This document shows positions 62,481 to 64,000 of a stretch of DNA of 64,000 nucleotides, in pieces. The notes below the pieces were generated by a model. That model ran no database searches, was not told where the DNA came from, and worked only from the letters and a program-made list of their open reading frames with translations. A program made the position numbers and the translations under genes. Numbering within the stretch: the stretch's first letter is position 1; every line of letters starts with the position of its first letter. This stretch comes from Streptomyces mirabilis (GTDB taxonomy: Bacteria > Actinomycetota > Actinomycetes > Streptomycetales > Streptomycetaceae): NCBI RefSeq assembly GCF_039503195.1, contig NZ_JBCJKP010000001.1, forward strand, positions 7,936,001 through 8,000,000, read 5' to 3'.

Positions 62481-63035
62481 ATGCCGAGTGGACTGATCGC
62501 GCTGGCACTCGGCGGGTTCGGCACAGGTCTGACCGAGTTCCTGATCGCCGGGCTGCTGCCGCAGGTGGCGTCGAGTTTCGCGGTGTCCGAGGCGGCCGCG
62601 GGGCGGCTGATCTCCGGGTACGCCGTGAGTGTCGCGATCGGCGCGATCGCGCTGACCGCGGCGACGGCGCGGCTGCCCCGCAAGGCGATCCTGGTCGGCC
62701 TGGTGGCGTTGTTCGTCATCGGCAACCTGTTGTCCGCTCTCGCGCCGAGCTATCCGGTGATGCTGCTCGGGCGGATCGTCGCGGCGTTGTGCCACGGCTC
62801 GTTCTTCGGCATCGGCTCCCTGGTCGCCCGCAGTCTGGTCGCGCCGGAGAAGAAGTCCCGCGCGGTGGCGGTCATGTTCGCCGGGCTGACGGTCGCGAAC
62901 GTGCTGGGTGTGCCGTTCGGTGCGCTGGTCGGCGAGCGCTGGGGCTGGCGAGCGGCCTTCTGGGCGGTCACCGGAATCGGCCTGCTCGCGCTGGCCGGAA
63001 TCGTCGCCCTCGTCCCCGCCGGCGCGGGAGAGAAA
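62481..63035 (+). pseudogene. Truncated MFS transporter (N-terminal half only)
   Basis: ATG 62481 follows GCGAGGGA. About 185 residues match a sugar/drug MFS transporter: LALGGFGTGLTEFLIAGLLP, the motif A-like loop RLPRKAILVG, and helices to about the sixth (FWAVTGIGLLALAGIVALVP). Homology then stops near 63035. The frame stays open to 63632 only as the antisense shadow of a glycosyltransferase gene. A full MFS protein has twelve helices and about 400 residues, so the 3' half was lost, most simply by a deletion or recombination that brought in the glycosyltransferase gene. Confidence 0.7.
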
Positions 63036-63108
63036 CGGCCGCCGACCCGCCGGGCCGGGACGACGGGGCCGTCGGCCGGCGGCCGGTGCTCGGTCGTGCC
63101 GTTGTCGT

Positions 63109-64000
63109 TCATGCGCCGCCTCGTGCGCGTGTCACGGCCGACCCGGCCGGCAGTGCCGCGAGGCGGGCGGCGGCGGAGGCGCTGCCGCCCGCGGCCCGGA
63201 AGGACTCCCCGACGGCCTCGGCCGCCTTCCGGTGGCCCTCGGCCGGGTCGAGGACCGTCTCGACCGCCGCGCGGATCCTGGCCGCGTCCGCGCGGCCGAA
63301 CCGCAGCCGTACACCGGCGCCCGCGTCCACGACCTGCCCGGCGACGATCGGCTGGTCGTCGCGGATCGGCGCCACGACGAGCGGGACACCGTGCCACAGC
63401 GCCTCGCACACGGTGTTGTGCCCGGCGTGGCAGACGACCGCGCCGAGCCGGGGGAGGAGGGCGAGTTGGGGTACGTGGGGGCGCAGGAGGATGTTGCCGG
63501 GAACCGGGCCCTCGACGAGGCCGCCGGGGTCGACGAGCACCGCCCGCACTCGGCCCGCCAGTCCGCCGAGCGCCAGCGTGGCCGCGTTCAGGAAACGGGC
63601 CCCGGCGTCGTTGTTGGCCGTGCCGAGACTGACCAGGACGGTGGGCAGCGGCGACGCGTCCAGCCAGTCCCAGGGGAAGTCGTCGCCGCTCGCGGGGCGG
63701 TCGGCGACGGACGGGCCCACCAGCCAGACCCGGTCGGGCAGTTCGACCGGGCCGAGCAGCGCACGGGTGGTGTACGCCAGGACGCCGTGCGGGGAGAAGC
63801 GGGGGTCCGCCGAGCCTGCCCCGTCGCAGATCCGGTTCCGCAACCGGGCCAGCAGCCCGTCCAGCCACGCCGCGACCTTCGGCATACCGGCCAGCGGGTC
63901 GACGAGTTCGGCGGAGGTGGTGGCCGAGGTCACCCAGACGCGCCCGAGGGGCTCGGCGACCAGCGCACCCGCCACCGCCTGCTGGTCGCAGACGACGACA
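63109..64000 (-). CDS. GT1/MGT-type glycosyltransferase, 5' end outside window
   Basis: The stop is at 63109 and the frame is open to the window edge, so the N-terminal domain is missing here. The visible part has VVVCDQQAVAGALVAEPLG, TVLVSLGTANNDAG (about mid-length) and the nucleotide-sugar signature RPHVPQLALLPRLGAVVCHA with HNTVCEALWHGVPLVVAP. These are hallmarks of UDP-glycosyltransferases that decorate macrolides, terpenoids or lipids. The acceptor is unknown. It is convergent with the truncated MFS gene. Confidence 0.9.
   Translation of the reverse strand, partial: VVVCDQQAVAGALVAEPLGRVWVTSATTSAELVDPLAGMPKVAAWLDGLLARLRNRICDGAGSADPRFSPHGVLAYTTRALLGPVELPDRVWLVGPSVADRPASGDDFPWDWLDASPLPTVLVSLGTANNDAGARFLNAATLALGGLAGRVRAVLVDPGGLVEGPVPGNILLRPHVPQLALLPRLGAVVCHAGHNTVCEALWHGVPLVVAPIRDDQPIVAGQVVDAGAGVRLRFGRADAARIRAAVETVLDPAEGHRKAAEAVGESFRAAGGSASAAARLAALPAGSAVTRARGGA

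Overview
The window is high-GC actinobacterial chromosome, almost certainly Streptomyces. The support is GC-rich third codon positions throughout, GTG and TTG starts, GTGA/ATGA-coupled operons, several SpoIIE/RsbW-type regulators, a DmdR/IdeR-like iron box, a DUF2637 membrane protein, and interspersed repeats of the kind common between Streptomyces genes. I saw no tRNA, rRNA, CRISPR array, transposase or phage gene.

Region 1 (1-16757) is a tightly packed plus-strand cluster and the most unusual part. It encodes a P-loop/HEAT-like protein, an SPFH-like protein, a small membrane protein resembling the Pycsar effector (PycTM), and a secreted, membrane-anchored von Willebrand A protein. After a hairpin come a 1157-residue tubulin/FtsZ-like GTPase, a large three-TM protein, a 21-codon linking ORF, a pseudokinase-GTPase fusion and a GAP1-like protein whose frame is broken in a proline-rich linker. 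The domain set matches predicted NTP-dependent conflict (defence) systems in which GTPases, tubulin-like proteins, vWA proteins and membrane effectors are linked. Function is inferred.

Region 2 (16758-24230) holds a broken small gene, a membrane SpoIIE phosphatase/kinase, a 23-residue ORF, RsgA, tandem intergenic repeats, an AdaA-AlkA-type fusion, a peptidase S51 and a PPOX-fold oxidoreductase. Region 3 (24415-29615) has an SGNH hydrolase converging on a Tat-secreted GH95-like glycosidase (their stop codons share one CTAG), DUF456 and a LuxR-type regulator. Region 4 (30092-39466) has a degenerate PP2C-like protein, PoxB, an RsbW-like ATPase with a TTA codon, DUF2637, a FhuF-like iron reductase under an iron box, a GntR regulator, a His-rich small membrane protein and a TPR-like protein.

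Region 5 (39616-48272) is a purine catabolism locus: a PucR regulator divergent from the three xanthine dehydrogenase subunits, an AzgA/NCS2 purine permease and XdhC, which services the molybdenum cofactor. Region 6 (48321-54540) has a second SpoIIE protein, an SRPBCC protein, an ankyrin/HEAT protein and a P450. Region 7 (54551-64000) has a polysaccharide deacetylase lipoprotein and a carbohydrate locus. In that locus a Gfo/Idh oxidoreductase diverges, across a LacI-type operator, from a binding protein, two permeases, a DUF624/YesL-like protein and a heparinase-like lyase. It ends with an MFS gene cut off after about six helices against a GT1 glycosyltransferase that runs off the window.
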